This document shows positions 35,790 to 54,634 of a stretch of 64,000 nt of DNA, piece by piece. The notes below the pieces were generated by a model that did no database searches, was not told the DNA's origin, and worked only from the letters and a program-made list of their open reading frames with translations. The position numbers and the translations under genes were made by a program. The stretch is from Impatiens glandulifera (taxonomy: Eukaryota > Streptophyta > Magnoliopsida > Ericales > Balsaminaceae), in assembly GCF_907164915.1 (NCBI RefSeq), contig NC_061864.1, forward strand, positions 8,873,889 to 8,937,888, read 5' to 3'. Position 1 is the stretch's first letter. Each line of letters opens with the position of its first letter.

Positions 35790-36983
35790 TATGATTATGT
35801 AATTTAATGGAAGGAAGAAGACGTAGAGAGAGAACATCAATCCATACAAATACAAAGCTTCTTATAAATCAAAAGGTGTGGATTTTTGATTATTTCTTTC
35901 TTATTACTATTATATTTATTTAGTTTTTTCTTAATTTACGAGCCGGTTCATCTTTAGATGGTGTGTAAATTAGGGTTTCCTGTTTATCAACTTTTGATTT
36001 GGAAAGACCCATTTTCTCATTCAACCGAATTAGGTTTCTGCTCATCTTCTAGGGTATGTATGTATGTATGTATGTTGCTATCAAATTACTGCAGTGAAGA
36101 ACAAAGGATTCTTTTGATTTTAGGCTTGGATCTGGAAGATCTGATATATATATTTATATTTTTGTGGAAATTTTATGTTTGATTTATTAGGTCAGACTTC
36201 AGAGTAATTTTATTTTTTTAAATTAGGATTAATGGAGTATTTTCAACTTTTAACAAGTAGGGTTTTGTTGGTGAAGATTATATATAAGTTTCTTGATGTC
36301 TTGCAAATTCTTTTGTTATTTTGATAAAACTTTTGGGGATTTTTGGTTTGCTTGGACTAAATTGGAATATGCTGCTGATCATTTCATATCTTGACAAAAA
36401 AGGTTGTTAATGTCAATAGAATATATGTTTCTTGAAATATCACATTGCTTATGTTTCTGAAATAACTGATGTCCAAAAGGTAAGTCCGGCTTGTGTTTGT
36501 TTGTCATTAATATGCATTTGATTTTATCAGGGTACCGAGTGATCTGCTGGCCTTATTTGTTGGATGAGATGAATCGAAGAAGTATTATTGTTGTCATGTT
36601 TGAAAATTTGAATCTCTTGTTGGATTTATTACATAATCATGAGCATACTAAAGGGCTCTCTGATAATAGTTGGATTGAGCTGTCTAAAGAACATAGGATA
36701 TTCAAGTTTGTAGAAATGATTATACTAGTATGTGGTCTTTCATATTATTTGCTGGTTTCCTTTTTTTGTTGATACTAGTACCAATTATAGTTTTTAAGGT
36801 ATAATGTGATATTCGGAGTTTTATTTTCCCCCTAATTTCCGACTTATAACTGTTTTTTGTCGTATTTGGATTTTACAACTTTTCTTCTTATATATATTAT
36901 TGGTTGGGCATTAGTTGAGTTATTAGGATTTTGAGCAGAAATACTTACATGATGAATAATTTTCTCATTTTGTTACAGCATTA
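35790..36983 (+). promoter_or_regulatory. probable promoter and spliced 5' leader of the JmjC gene
   Basis: Leader-like sequence from about 35815 (GAAGACGTAGAGAGAGAACA) with possible donors (for example GGTATG near 36053 and AGGTAAGTC near 36479), and an acceptor TTTGTTACAG at 36969-36978, six bases before the coding ATG at 36984. The short frames at 35958 and 36491 lie in this leader and could act as upstream reading frames if retained. Exact leader exons cannot be fixed without transcripts. Confidence 0.45.
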
Positions 36984-42634
<5,651 letters not shown>

Positions 42635-43945
42635 TGGGCTTTTTTTATAGTGTAGTATCTCAGCCGTAAAAAGAAAAAAACAGCAGCAGTTTTACATTCA
42701 TAGACTTGTAAAATGTAGCTAATGTCGCCTTTTTAGGTCACCATTGCAGAACCAATTTTGCCGGAACCAGGTCTTTTGAGTAAAAAGCAATGGGAGTCTT
42801 GGGTGGCCATACCATTCATTCTTTTGTCATGTTTATTCATCTGATGTAACAGAAACTAACAAATAGGTTATATTTTGGAGATCTCAATACAAAAGTGGAC
42901 TTGGACTGAGACAATAGATTGCCTGCAAATTCAAATATCAATTGCTACATTTTTTTTCTCTTAAACTAATAGTTTCTTTAAAAAATGATTATACTGTAAA
43001 AGTTTGTTTGAGTTCTTGTACTTGATTACTCAGTTTTTTACTATTGCAAAGCAGCATTGTTAATGTTTTCAAAATTTTCAAAATATTGATATAAGCTAGA
43101 TAATATATTATTAAGAAATGTTATAATATTTAAATTGATATAATATTATAATGTTAACTTTCAAACATTATTTCACAGTTTGTTAGTACAAGATAGGCTG
43201 CATCTATTTAAAAATCAGTATTTTATATAATCTTTAGTATATAACTATAATGTTATTAAAGCATCGTTGTTAAAATTAAAATATGACATGATGATTTTTA
43301 GATATAAAATATATAGTTTAATTTGCAAGAAAATGTATTCAGTTCTCTTTGTATATAAATTTATTTATCTTGCTAAAAATATTAATTATTTGATAGAAAA
43401 CTAAATTAGAAAAAAAGGGAAAGAAATAGATATCTTTACCTTACAAATTCTTTATTCTTTAGAATATTACAAATTCATTCAAAATAGTAACATATTTTCT
43501 TTTAATAAGATTCATTAAAGAGAAGATCACTTAAAAAAAACATTTGAAGTAAAATTCAGTAATGGACTGATCACTTCCAAAAAGTTTGTCGACTCAGAAT
43601 GGAAAGCTTACAAATTACCAAAAAGTTTTTCAACGTAGAATGAAAAGAACATGGTCCATTTATAGTTTTCATGATTTTTAATGTTTATCTGTCTATCAAT
43701 ATTATAATTTTCTTGATAAAAAATTTAGTGAATTTCATTGTATTTAAGATTCAATTACAATTCTGCCCTCACAAGAAGATAATTGACGATTTTAAAATGA
43801 GTGAATTTGAATTTGAATGTTCTTAACAGTGAATCATCCAACAAACAAAACAAAGTAGATATATTATGCAAAACCAAACCAAGCAAGCCAAAATTAAGCC
43901 TGAAAATTAGAGTTAAAAATGAGCTGTAGTCATGTTTTGCTGCAA
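42635..43945. other. 3' flank of the JmjC gene and AT-rich spacer
   Basis: 42635-42860 looks like a 3' UTR; the remainder is AT-rich. Near 43925-43946 the minus strand reads TTTTGCAG/CAAAACATG, resembling the acceptor and first codons of the F-box paralogues' terminal exon, but it hits a stop immediately. It is probably a relic of that exon. Confidence 0.5.
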
Positions 43946-43993
43946 AATTAAAGTAAATCTCCCATTATTGGTGTTGATAACATGCTTAATTAA

Positions 43994-44292
43994 CCAATCA
44001 TTTGACTAATTGAATAACATAAATATATATCAAATTCCTGTTCTTTTCAGTACTATAATAGTATAGTACAAGTAAACTACCATGTATCTTTCTGAAGTTT
44101 TATGGAGTCCCAAATCAAACCCTAGAAACCAGTTCTTGTATTACCAATCATTTGACTAATTGAATAACATAGATAAATATCAAGTTCCTGTTCTTTTTAA
44201 TACTATAATAGTATAGTTCAAGAAAACTACCATGTATCTTTCTGAAGTTTTATGGAGTCCCAAATCAAACCCTCTAGAAACTAGTTCTCGTA
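43994..44292. repeat. about 150-bp tandem duplication downstream of F-box gene A
   Basis: The block beginning ACCAATCATTTGACTAATTG recurs with a period of 150 bp (about 43994 and 44143). Both copies run through ACCATGTATCTTTCTGAAGT and GGAGTCCCAAATCAAACCCT. The second copy ends at the terminal exon of the F-box gene. Confidence 0.9.
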
Positions 44293-45661
44293 TTACAGGC
44301 TATTCGGGCTATTGTGTGAAACTGTCAAGCCCTTCCATCTCTTCCATGCTTTCCTGCAAAATCCCAAATAATTCATTGGTGTTCATTATAACATAGGAAT
44401 TACTAATGGGAATATGGAATTGCATCAAATATATATATATATATGCTTTTATATACCACCTTCCGGTTAATAGATGGACTTCAGCTCCGACGACAAGTTC
44501 CTTGAGGGACATAAGGATGGGAACATGAATCAATGCTTTTGCTTCATGATCATTCTCGGGTGGCAACCCATTGAACTTGATACACTTGACAATCTTATTC
44601 TCAAGGAGGTTGTATGTAATCAAAGAATAATCAGCATTGAAAAACAACACTATATCTGCACTCATATACTTCACAGGAAATGAACCTTCAGGCCAATACA
44701 AATGAGTAGTTCTCACAACAATCTCTCTGGACCACGATTCGCGAACACCGTATTCCTTCATCACCCAAACATCAACTCTGTTGAAAAGATTCCACACACA
44801 CACACTCAACTGACCTTCAAAAACACCAACGCTGAGAACAGGCACACTATCTCTTTCTTTCCCGATGTCAAAAGGAGGAGGCAACGCTATTTCTCCGAAT
44901 TTCTCATTATCAAAATTGAAGGAAATCATGTAATCGTAAGTACTGGAGCTAGACAGATTCTCATCTATTATCCAATGAAGAGATCCATTCAGGAACGTAG
45001 GAAAGAAGTCTCTGAACACAACCATTGGTGCATCTTCTTCGATTCTCCTCCAACGAGGGGTTCCGAGTGTGTATATATCGGTAAGACAACGTCGACCAAC
45101 ATTGATAATATCTGATTGTTGTAGCAATAATAATGTCCTTAGCACCATGTATTTGTTACTCGTCGAACTGTACCCGAATCCGATGGTCATAAGAATGTGT
45201 TTCTCCCTTTCTATCACGGTATCCGGGATGAGAGTGAATTCCAGAGAAGCCGGATTGAAGACGCAAACTGGTCCGGCATTCGGCGGGCGGAGGCATAGCA
45301 GGCCGCGGCTGGAGTTGACGACCTCCAAACCGGGCGGTCCGTCGAATCGGAGATTGAGCTTGTGAGCTCGATCGTTGTCGGAATCGAAGAGAATTAGCTT
45401 GTCGGAAAGGGGAGGGCATAGTATGAGATCGGGAGGGGATCTGGACAAGTGCAATGGAGGGAATTCGGGATCTTGAGAGATTGCGGAGAGAAATGATTTG
45501 CAGACGCACCTGCACTGAATCACAGATTTTATCGGAAGCCGAGAAAGGATATCCACCAGGATGTGGTTCGGCAGTTGCCCAATTGAAGAAGAATTGGCGA
45601 CGGTTTTCTCCGTCTTCTCCGCCGCCACCGCCGTAGGGTTGAGACGGAGGACTTCCTCCAT
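44293..45661 (-). CDS. F-box protein with FBA domain (paralogue A)
   Basis: Two exons: 45661-44460 and 44353-44293, joined in phase 2, giving 420 residues. The F-box is at about residues 27-70 (IGQLPNHILVDILSRLPIKS, then CRCVCKSF). The rest matches the F-box-associated (FBA) type: SSRGLLCLRPPN, VFNPASLEFTLIPD, GFGYSSTSNKYMVLRT, FLNGSLHWIIDE, VMKEYGVRESW. Such proteins usually dock on a SKP1-like subunit through the F-box and present targets for SCF ubiquitin ligases; the target is unknown. It lies first in a same-strand tandem group with three more genes. If the 106-bp intron is retained, the frame stays open to 44309 and gives a different 450-residue form. The spliced form is preferred because its tail (RKAWKRWKGL) matches the paralogues. 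Confidence 0.85.
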
Positions 45662-47640
45662 CTTAATTTGCTTTCACAACCTAATCACATATTTTATTAT
45701 TATTAATTTTTTTCTATTACAACCTAACATTTAAAAATAATAAAAAAAATAACACAACCAATTGACCAAGGTCCATAAAACAACCAACCAACAATACAAA
45801 TAAAATTCTTGCCAATGAACAAGACATTCAATGCCAAAATAAGATTTGTCATGAGCTTAAGTATAATTTTCACAGTTACAAGCATACCAAACAAAGAAAA
45901 GTTGTCGTATGTAACAATAATAAATTAAAAGAATGAACCCTAGATCGTAAACAAAATTTGTGTCGTATACAAAAATAATAATAAACAAAGTAACTCTAAA
46001 CTATAAACAATAGATACTTATGTTGAAGTCCTCTAAATAAAATTGAATCTCTTCCAACCAATATCCCTTTAGACGAATATGTTAATTCCGATATAAAGAG
46101 AAACATTACTCAACTTGTGAAGAAGAGTAATTCACACTCAAGAACAATTGTTTAAATCCAATTGAAACAAACCACAACTATCTACCTCCTAAAAGTTATT
46201 TTGAGACTTAAGGTCAACAAACAAAAATAAAAAATTGAAAAAAAAAATTGACTTAACAAACCAAGTTCACTAGTATAGACGGTAAAGTACAAGGAGTAGG
46301 CACTAAGATCATTTGTTATCGGATCTCACCTGTTCCGGTGTTCTTTCTTAGAGTTAAACATATTTTTACTGATTTGCTTCGATAGAGTATGAAAAATTAG
46401 TAGCAGATGATTCAGATCAGTATAGTACTTTTTATAAAATATTTAATAATAAATTTATTTTGAGTTCTACATCAAGTACGGAAAATCATATCAATCTTAT
46501 TCGTCCCATCACAAGGCATCACAAGGCGACAAATCAAAATTAGAAATGTGTATAAAATGAACAATTTATTTAACTCATATATCCTTATGAAATTATTTTT
46601 TAGATGTGTATGAAATGTGTATAAAATGTACAATTTATTTTGACTTTCTACATTCAAATATATATGTATATATATAATTGATTTAACTTAAATATTCTTA
46701 TGACTTGTAATGTTTTATAAACATTTTTTTTTTTTGTAAGTAGACAATTTTATATATATGAATCAAACTTAAAATACTATAATTTTTCTTTGTAATAACT
46801 TATTAAAATAGTTTTAAAAACCTTGATCTTTTATGTATATGTTGGTATAACATTTCTTTTACTAGTGAAAATCCTTTTATTAGGTATATTTATTTTAATT
46901 TAGTAACTTGAATACAATGAAAATTTTAATTTCGAATTAGAATTTGGATACAATAATATTAATTTTTTTGATATGGTTCATTTATAATAAAAAACAATAA
47001 GATTTGTTTAAGCAAAATTACATAAATATGATAAGAGAAAAGATAAAAAAAAAAAAAAAACATGAAAATGAGACCAAAACAAAAACAAGTCATGACCAAC
47101 ATATAATTAATTGAGCTAGAAGAGTTTTAAAACTCATCAACTCTCCCAATAAATGTGAAATATTTTTACAATAATAATCTTTATGAATAAAAATAATATA
47201 CCAAATAATATTATTCAAAATTATGATACAAATATAATAATTTGAAAGTATTAGCTTCATTTAGGGTGTAGAGTTTATCATCCAACAATAATAATAATAG
47301 TATGCACCAAATGAAAGGAAGGAAAGAGAAAGAGCAATCAAATTATCCATCATTAAATCAATAACTAGATCCATGACATGAAAGAAGGAGAAAGAACAAT
47401 CAAATCCATCATCATCAAACCAATAACTCAATCCATGAAAGGAAGGAAGAAAGAAGAAAGAGAAATCAGATCCATGAAAGGAAGGAAGGCGAAAGAGAAA
47501 TCAAATTCATCGTCATGAAACCAATAACTGGATCTATGAAAGGAAGATCAAATCCATCATCATCAAACCAATTAATTAATAGCATCCAGTTTCCAACAGG
47601 GAGGGTAGGGTTTGGTTTGGTTGCAATTCCAGCCGGGTAG
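45662..47640. other. spacer between F-box paralogues A and B
   Basis: AT-rich. Purine-rich GAAAGGAAGG repeats lie around 47310-47550, containing several ATCCATGAAAGGAAGG-type units and TCATCATCAAACCAATAACT. The block at 47246-47330 (AGTATTAGCTTCATTTAGGG, then ATAATAATAATAGTATGCACC) is homologous to 51628-51700 downstream of paralogue C, so the gene duplications carried their 3' flanks. Confidence 0.6.
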
Positions 47641-49216
47641 CTATGCGCTTTCTTGAGAGGTTGAAGAAACTGACTCATCATCATCACTTTCATGTGACAG
47701 TGAAGAAACTGACTCATCATCATCATCACTTTCATGATAAGGGGATGATGAAATTAACTCGTCAGTACTTGAGCTTTCTTGAGACCTTGAAGAGTACTCA
47801 CTACTTGATGATGATAATGATGAGTTTTCTTCATAGGGTGGTGAAACTGACCAGCCATCACATCTTCTCCATGTTTTGCTGCAAAAAAAAATATATCATT
47901 TGTAACAAATTAACATGCATGCTTTTAATTTGACAGTTATTAATAATTGATGATCTTATTATAAAATGAATTAATTACCTTCTAGTTGACTTGAGGTGAT
48001 GGACCTCAACTAGTTGTTCCTGGAGGGAGATGAGATTGGGAACATGAATAAATGCTTTTGATTCAAAATTCTGAGATGGAAACCCATTTCTCCTCACAAT
48101 CCTCCTCTCAACTAGGTTATATGTAAGCAAATCATATTCAGCAACGTAAATCAACACATCTGTCTTAGCACTGTTCATATATTTCACAGGAAATGAACCT
48201 GCAGTCCAAAGAAAGTATGGAATCTCCAAAACAATCTCTCTCACCCACGATTCACGAACCCCATATTCCTTCATCACCCAAACATCTAAGCTTTCTTCAT
48301 CTGGACTCAACACACAAACACTCAAGCAACCTTCGAAGACACAGATGCTTACTACATCCACTCTATCCCTCTCTTGCCCCCCCTCAAAAGGACCCGGCAA
48401 ATCTATTTTCTTATATGTTTCATTGTCAAAATCGAAACAAATCATGTGATCATATTTATAGATAGACCGACCCTCATTTTGTATCCAATGCAAAGACCCA
48501 TTCAGGAAAGTTGAAAAACAGCATGTGAACTCATCAATTGGAGCGTTTTCAATTCTCCTCCAATGAGAAGAAGAAGAAGAAGAGGAGGGAGGGGTACCCA
48601 ATGTGTAAATATCCGTAAGAAAACTTTTCTGACCAATTGAATTTCGAGACTTTGTCAACTTTATCACCTTGTATTTACCAGACAGCGGACTGTAGCCTAA
48701 TCCGAACCCGACCCACACATTCAATTCTCTCTCTCTGGTCATGCGATTGGGAATAAGAGTATATTCCAGAGTAAGTGGATTCAAGACGCAGACGTCTTCG
48801 AAGGAGTAATACCGTGGTCTCAGGCATAGCAGGCCGCGGCTGGAGTTGACGATTTTCATAGTGGAGAGTCCAGCGAACCTGAATTTGACCTGGTGAGCTT
48901 GTTCGTCGTCGTAATCGACGAGGGTCATCTTGTTCGAGCCAGGAGCCCATAGAATGAGCTCGGGAGTGGATCTTGAGAGCTGTAAGAGGGGGAATTCGGA
49001 GTCTTGAGAGATGACATATAGAAATGATTTGCAGACAGACCTGCAGAGAATGACAGATTTGATCGGAAGTCGGGAAATGATGTCGACCAGGATTTGGTTC
49101 GGCAGGTCGGCGATTGAAGGAAAACGGCCCATAGATTTCTCCGCCCTGTCGTCCATCTTGCTGCTGCTAGCTGCTGCCGCCGCTGCTGCTTCCTTTAGCA
49201 AGCCAAAAAGAAACAC
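47641..49216 (-). CDS. F-box protein with FBA domain and a long Ser/Asp-rich tail (paralogue B)
   Basis: Two exons, 49216-47979 and 47878-47641, joined in phase 2; 491 residues from the first ATG. A start at residue 21 (MDDRAEK) is about equally plausible, because the first 20 residues are a hydrophobic-Ala run that may be translated leader. The F-box is IADLPNQILVDIISRLPIKS. FBA signatures are SSRGLLCLRPRY, GLGYSPLSGKYKVIKL, FLNGSLHWIQNE and VMKEYGVRESW. Unlike the other paralogues, whose last exon adds 16-26 residues, this one adds about 79: SKTWRRCDGWSVSPPYEENS followed by Ser-rich sequence with two copies of a HESDDD(D)ESVSS motif. Role inferred as SCF substrate adaptor; the acidic tail's role is unknown. 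If the intron is read through, the protein stops immediately after the splice site. Confidence 0.82.
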
Positions 49217-51924
49217 ATACTTTCTCTCTCTATATGTCTGTCTATCTATCTATATATTATATTTTTGGAAACCTAATATTAACCTAAAATAAATAAATAA
49301 AACATTAACCTAACTGGCAATTTAAATACAACAGAAGAAAACTTTAACTACCAACCTCCAATCTAGTTGTATTGTTATTTGGGAAAGAAACAAGAAAACC
49401 TAAATTCTATGGAGATCTAAATAAAGTCATCAAAATTATATCACATACAAAATATTAAATCTTTTACATGATAAAACACATACTTCCATCTTCTAGAAAT
49501 TCAAGTATATTTAGAAAATAAAATTATAAAATTTCAAAACACTTTAAAAGGGAGTTGGACTATCACATTTTCTTTCTCACAAGTATGAAACATTCTTATT
49601 TTATTTTATAAATTCTTAAAAAAAAATATATATTTTTTTTGTAAATTACTTTATTTAAAAGGTTTTTCTAAACTCGGGTCGAGTTCGGCTATATATCCTT
49701 ACTAATTTCAAAATTTTCAATAACAATATTTTGTACAAAAATAATAAAATAGTTTGTGAACTATTAGAATATGAACTCCATATTTGTAGTTAAAAATAGA
49801 CAAACTAACTTTGATTATTCAAGTGACAAGTTTTATTGGAGGTCCAAAACCAAATAGAAGTAACTGATGTAAACATCACGTGAGAATGAATGATAATGAT
49901 TGTATATCGACAAATTTTAATACATGAAACTAAAGATGTTATAGTGAAAAAACAGGACTTAACAAAACATTCTACGAAAAAAACTTGTAACATAATTCCC
50001 ATATAGTTGTTGCTTTCACTCTTTTTTTTCAAAGATAAAGTCATGAGTTTGATGTGATGTGAAAACTAGAAGAGAAGGGTTTATTGAAAAAGACATTTCT
50101 TGACTAAAGAAGTTACAATGTTTACAATTTGATTATCCATATATATCAAGAAAAAATATTTTGAACAATTTGACAAGAAGCTGATTAAAAATGTATTTAT
50201 TTATTTGGGAACTTATGATTTATAGGAAATTCAAATGCTAATTTTTTATTTGTCTATTTTGGATTCATATAGTCAATATGCTATTTGAAACAAATTATTA
50301 TAATACAAAATCACAATAATAAAATGTAATTTAATCATTCTCAAATAGATAATATAATCTTAATCAAGATTCAAACGAAAGAAAAATCTTATTCAAGAAA
50401 CCTACTTTAATGGTATATATATGATATGCATATTGTACTCCTTCCATTTGTTTTTGATGTGTTTTTGTAAGGAATAACATAACTCTCTTCATGCATGCAA
50501 TATTTCCAAGAAAACAATAAATGAACGCCAATCTAAAACCTAACTCTCTCTCAAGGGGAAAGAAGCAAAATCTTATAGATTCTTTTTGACTTTTCTATGT
50601 AAACGACAAAAACGAGGTCTTAAACACGTAAACAAACTAATGATATTGTATTAAAAAAGAAATGACCTTGTTCGGATTAATACTATTTGAATAATCAATT
50701 AATTGAGTTTTTTAAATGATCTAGTTCGAATTGAAATAATTAAAAATTGAGTTAATTGATAAAAAAAAATTAAAGAATGTTAATATATAATATTATTATT
50801 TTAAATAAAATATTTTATTTGAAGTTGAGACATAATCTATAACATATATAAAAGAAGTTCTACATATTCAAATACCTAAAGGAATTCCATGTACATAATA
50901 TAAAGTTAATTTTCTATTATAAAGAAAAAAATTGACCATTTTCTTTAATCAAAGTCAATTTTGTATTACTTATTTATTGCACAAAGATATACTTCGATTT
51001 TAAGTTCTACAAAAAAATGTTAATAAAAATGTTATTTCAAAAATATATTTGGACAACATTTAAAGCCTTTTCCTTATTAAAATGACTTTCAATTGAACTA
51101 TTCTAACCTATAGAGTTAGAATTGTTTATTTTAATTTTTTTTGTTCAGTTTATGGGTTTTATTTAACTATCCTTGTTTGGGTACCACAAATCTATATGTG
51201 TAAAGATCTTTCATTTTGTATGGTATTTATGTACAGTGTATGATATTAGATATACTTAGATGGAAAACGTTATGACCGAATAATATAGATGCCTTCAGTA
51301 GATTTAGTTTATATAAATCTTTAAAGTTTTGTTTAGAAAGAGTTTTATTATCACTCAGTCCTTTTACCAACCAACCTTACTGTTTAATTGAGTAAAAGAT
51401 TGAACTGTATCAATCTAAAATGAATATTATAAATGTGTAAAATTCCTAACTGGTTATGCATATCTAGCATAGATAATTGGAACTACACAGGAACAATAAT
51501 CAATGTTAGAGCCATGGAGTGACAATTTTAGTTTAAAATTTGTAAAATCAGAATTTAGATATAATATTAATAGTACACATAATTTTCTTTTCAAATCAGT
51601 AAAATCAAAATTTTAAAACAACAATTTGGAAGTATTAACTTCAATTTAGGGTTTAGGGTTTTATGATCATATAATAACAATAATAATATGCACCAAATGT
51701 AAGAAGAAAAACTAATAATTAATCCATCATCAAACCAATAATCAATCCATCATCACCAAATTAAATAGCATTGGTCATTAATTATATGTCTAAGTTGTCT
51801 ATCCAAAAGGGGGTATTATAAGTTATAACAAAAGATTGGGTACACTCAGCTGTATTTCCAACATGCCTGTAAATATATGCTTTCTTCAACATGATAGAAA
51901 AATGCAGTACCAAATTCCAGCCAG
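49217..51924. other. spacer between F-box paralogues B and C
   Basis: Mostly AT-rich, no gene recognised. 51628-51780 repeats the flank found downstream of paralogue B. The minus-strand frame at 49805-50044 has no recognisable domain. Confidence 0.6.
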
Positions 51925-54634
51925 CTATGTGCTTTCTTCATAGGTTGAAACTAACTTGTCATCACTTCTTCTCCATGCTTTGCTACAAAACAAAAGTACT
52001 TCCCATCACTGCTTGCTAACATGAATAACATAAATCTAAATCTAAATTTCTTTTTCTTTTTCTTATTCTAATGGCATGGCTAGTTAAACCATATATATAT
52101 GATTGTGAATTTGTTCAAGCTCTAGAGACTTATACTACATGTATTTTCTTCAATATTTCAACCAAATCTAAAACTTTTGCATTCCAAATTAGTGATTCTT
52201 GACCTCATGCACAAGACTTTCCCTCTAATCAAGATTTTGATTTTGAAAGTTCTCCAAATAAGACCCATTACCTAGTGATATTTATAACTAGACTCAGTTT
52301 GGATTGTTCTCTTGTGAGTTGTGAGCCACAATCATTCAAAGAAACTTCCAAGAAGAAATATTGGCTAAAAGAAATGAAAGAACATGAATTATCTACAATT
52401 GTGAAAAACTGAACATGAGAACTCATAGACTTACCAAAATCGCAAAAAGTACTCTCGGTTAGAAAATGGATTTATGTAACAAAGGCATCTTTGAAAAATA
52501 AAAATAAATTAAAAACTCAAGACTACAAATTAAGAGAAATGTTAAATATTAATATTAATTTAGACGGTAATATTGGAAGTTGATTATCTTGTCTTCAATG
52601 AAAGATGAAGACTTATTATCATTGGAAGATATAAACACATTGGAAGAAGAAGTCATAATGACATTATAAAATGATGATGTTTAGAAGACATAATGACATT
52701 CTAAAGGGAGAAATAAAGGGACTAAATCTTTTTTCTATGAAACATCTTCTTAGGATCTATCTAGTCAAATCAAAAGTCTCCAAACTCACCTCCAAGTGTC
52801 TCATACAAACATATGTGAATCCTAACCTTACATAAGGTAATAATATTTAGAATAGGTTCACTTACATAAGGTAATAATATCTAAAACAAAATCCTAACCT
52901 TATTTTGAATTTATTATCTTGTGAGATTAGATATCATATCTAATAATTCTAACTAAAGTTTTACTTACTTTAATGATGGTAAGCACACTCATAAGGTACA
53001 TTTAAGAGATTGATCCAAATTGATATTAGCATTTGTTATAATTAGGCATGAAAACATGTGCATGAAGAACTCCTTTATAGGTTGAACTTCTATCTATCTT
53101 TTGTAAGGCTAGTAGTTCCTTGAGGAATTCAGAATAAGAAGCAAATAAAATAAACAATTGACGATGGGAACATGAATATTAATTACCTTCCAGTTGGCTC
53201 TAGGAGATAGACATCATCAGCTGCTCCGGCTAGTAGTTCCTTGAGGGATCGCATGATGGGAACATGAATCAATGCTTTCCATTCATAAACCTCAGATGGA
53301 AAGGTATTGAGCTTGACAATCTTCTCCTCCAGCAGGTTGTATGTCATCACAACATTATTAACAATAAAAATCAATACCTCTTCCTTGTTATTGTTGATCA
53401 TATACTTGACCGGAAATGAAGAAACAATAGGTCCAGGCAAATAAAACGGTGACAATTCCACCACAATCTCTATGAACCATGATTGAGGAACACCGTATTC
53501 TTTCATCACCCAAACATGGGTGCTTCGGTCATCTCTCAACACACTTAGACTCAGCCGACCTTGAAAGGTACCGAAGCTAACCACGTTCACAATATCCCTC
53601 TCTACCGCTATGTCAAAAGGAGGAGGCAACCTCATTTCTCCGAATTCTTCTTTATCAAAATCAAAATAAACCAAGTAGTCATAGGAATAGAAAGATGTAC
53701 TTTCATTCATCAACCAGTGCAAAGATCCACCCAGGATGGTGGAAAAACAACCAGTGAGTTCATCCATTGGAGCATCTTGAATTCTCCTCCAAGAAGAAGA
53801 AGAAGAAGAAGAACAAGGGTCTCCGAGTGTGTAAATCTCAGTAAGAAAACCTCTTTGACCATTTGAACTACAAGACTTATAGAGTTTTATCAGTTTGTAT
53901 TTATCAGTCATAGGACTGAACCCTAATCCGGCCCACACAGTAACAAGATGTTCTCTCTCCCTTATCGCCGGGGGATTCTGGATTTGGGTGATTTCAAGAG
54001 TAAGGGGATTGAAGACGGAAATGGGTTGGGAGGAAAACAGTGGACGGAGGCATAGAAGGCCTCGGGCGGAATTGACGATCTCCATACCGAAAGGTCCTTC
54101 GAACCAGAAATCGAGCTCGTGAGCTCGGTCGGCGTCGGAGTCGATGAGAACCATCCTTCTGGAGTCGGGAGTGAATAGCATGAGCTCAGGTGGGGATCTT
54201 GAGAGGTGTAAGGGGGGGAATTCGGGGTCTTCTGAGACTAGAGAGAGAAAGGATTTGGATACGAACCTACAGTGTGTCAGGGATGTGATTGGTAGCCGAG
54301 AAAGGATATCCACCAGAATCTCGTTCGGTAGTTGCTCGATTGAAAGAGAACCGCCGACACCTTCGGAATTAGGGTTTAGAGCCTGCTCTTCCATCTTTGC
54401 TGCTTCTGCTGCAGCTGCTTCGTTAGCTAAAAGTGACCCGCCGACACCTTCGACGTCGACCGTCTTTTCGGAATTAGGGTTTAGGGCCCGTTCTTCCATC
54501 TTTGCTGCTGCAGCTGCTTCGTTAGCTAAAAGTGACCTGCCGACACCTTCGACGTCGACCGTCTTTTCGGAATTAGGGTTTAGAGTCTGTTCTTCCATCT
54601 TTGCTGCTGCAGCTGCTTCGTTAGCTAAAACCAT
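51925..54634 (-). CDS. F-box protein with FBA domain and triplicated N-terminus (paralogue C)
   Basis: Two exons, 54634-53187 and 51982-51925, joined in phase 2 across a 1204-bp intron; 501 residues from the first ATG. Before the F-box (about residue 99; IEQLPNEILVDILSRLPITS) lie three tandem copies of a 33-35 residue unit of the form LANEAAAAAKMEEQALNPNS, each with its own in-frame ATG (54598, 54499, 54394). The ancestral start was probably the Met of MEEQALNP, so the first copies may be leader turned into coding sequence. FBA signatures: SARGLLCLRPLF, VFNPLTLEITQIQN, GLGFSPMTDKYKLIKL, VMKEYGVPQSW. The terminal exon gives SKAWRRSDDKLVSTYEEST. The long intron contains a repeat also found at 59.87-60.14 kb. 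Role inferred as SCF substrate adaptor. Confidence 0.83.
52175..52375. repeat. dispersed repeat inside the intron of F-box paralogue C
   Basis: Contains CTAATCAAGATTTTGATTTT, GAAAGTTCTCCAAATAAGAC, TTCTCTTGTGAGTTGTGAGC and CACAATCATTCAAAGAAACT, all closely matched in the same order at about 59870-60140. It has no coding capacity and the type is not identified; it may be a transposon end. Confidence 0.7.

Noticed and set aside
27044..36000. Short open frames of 60-93 codons in AT-rich DNA
   Set aside because: Composition follows the AT-rich background, with no conserved motifs, and several overlap tandem duplications.
44474..45636. Plus-strand open frames over F-box gene A (and equivalents over B, C and D)
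   Set aside because: They are antisense shadows of the F-box genes without domain signatures.
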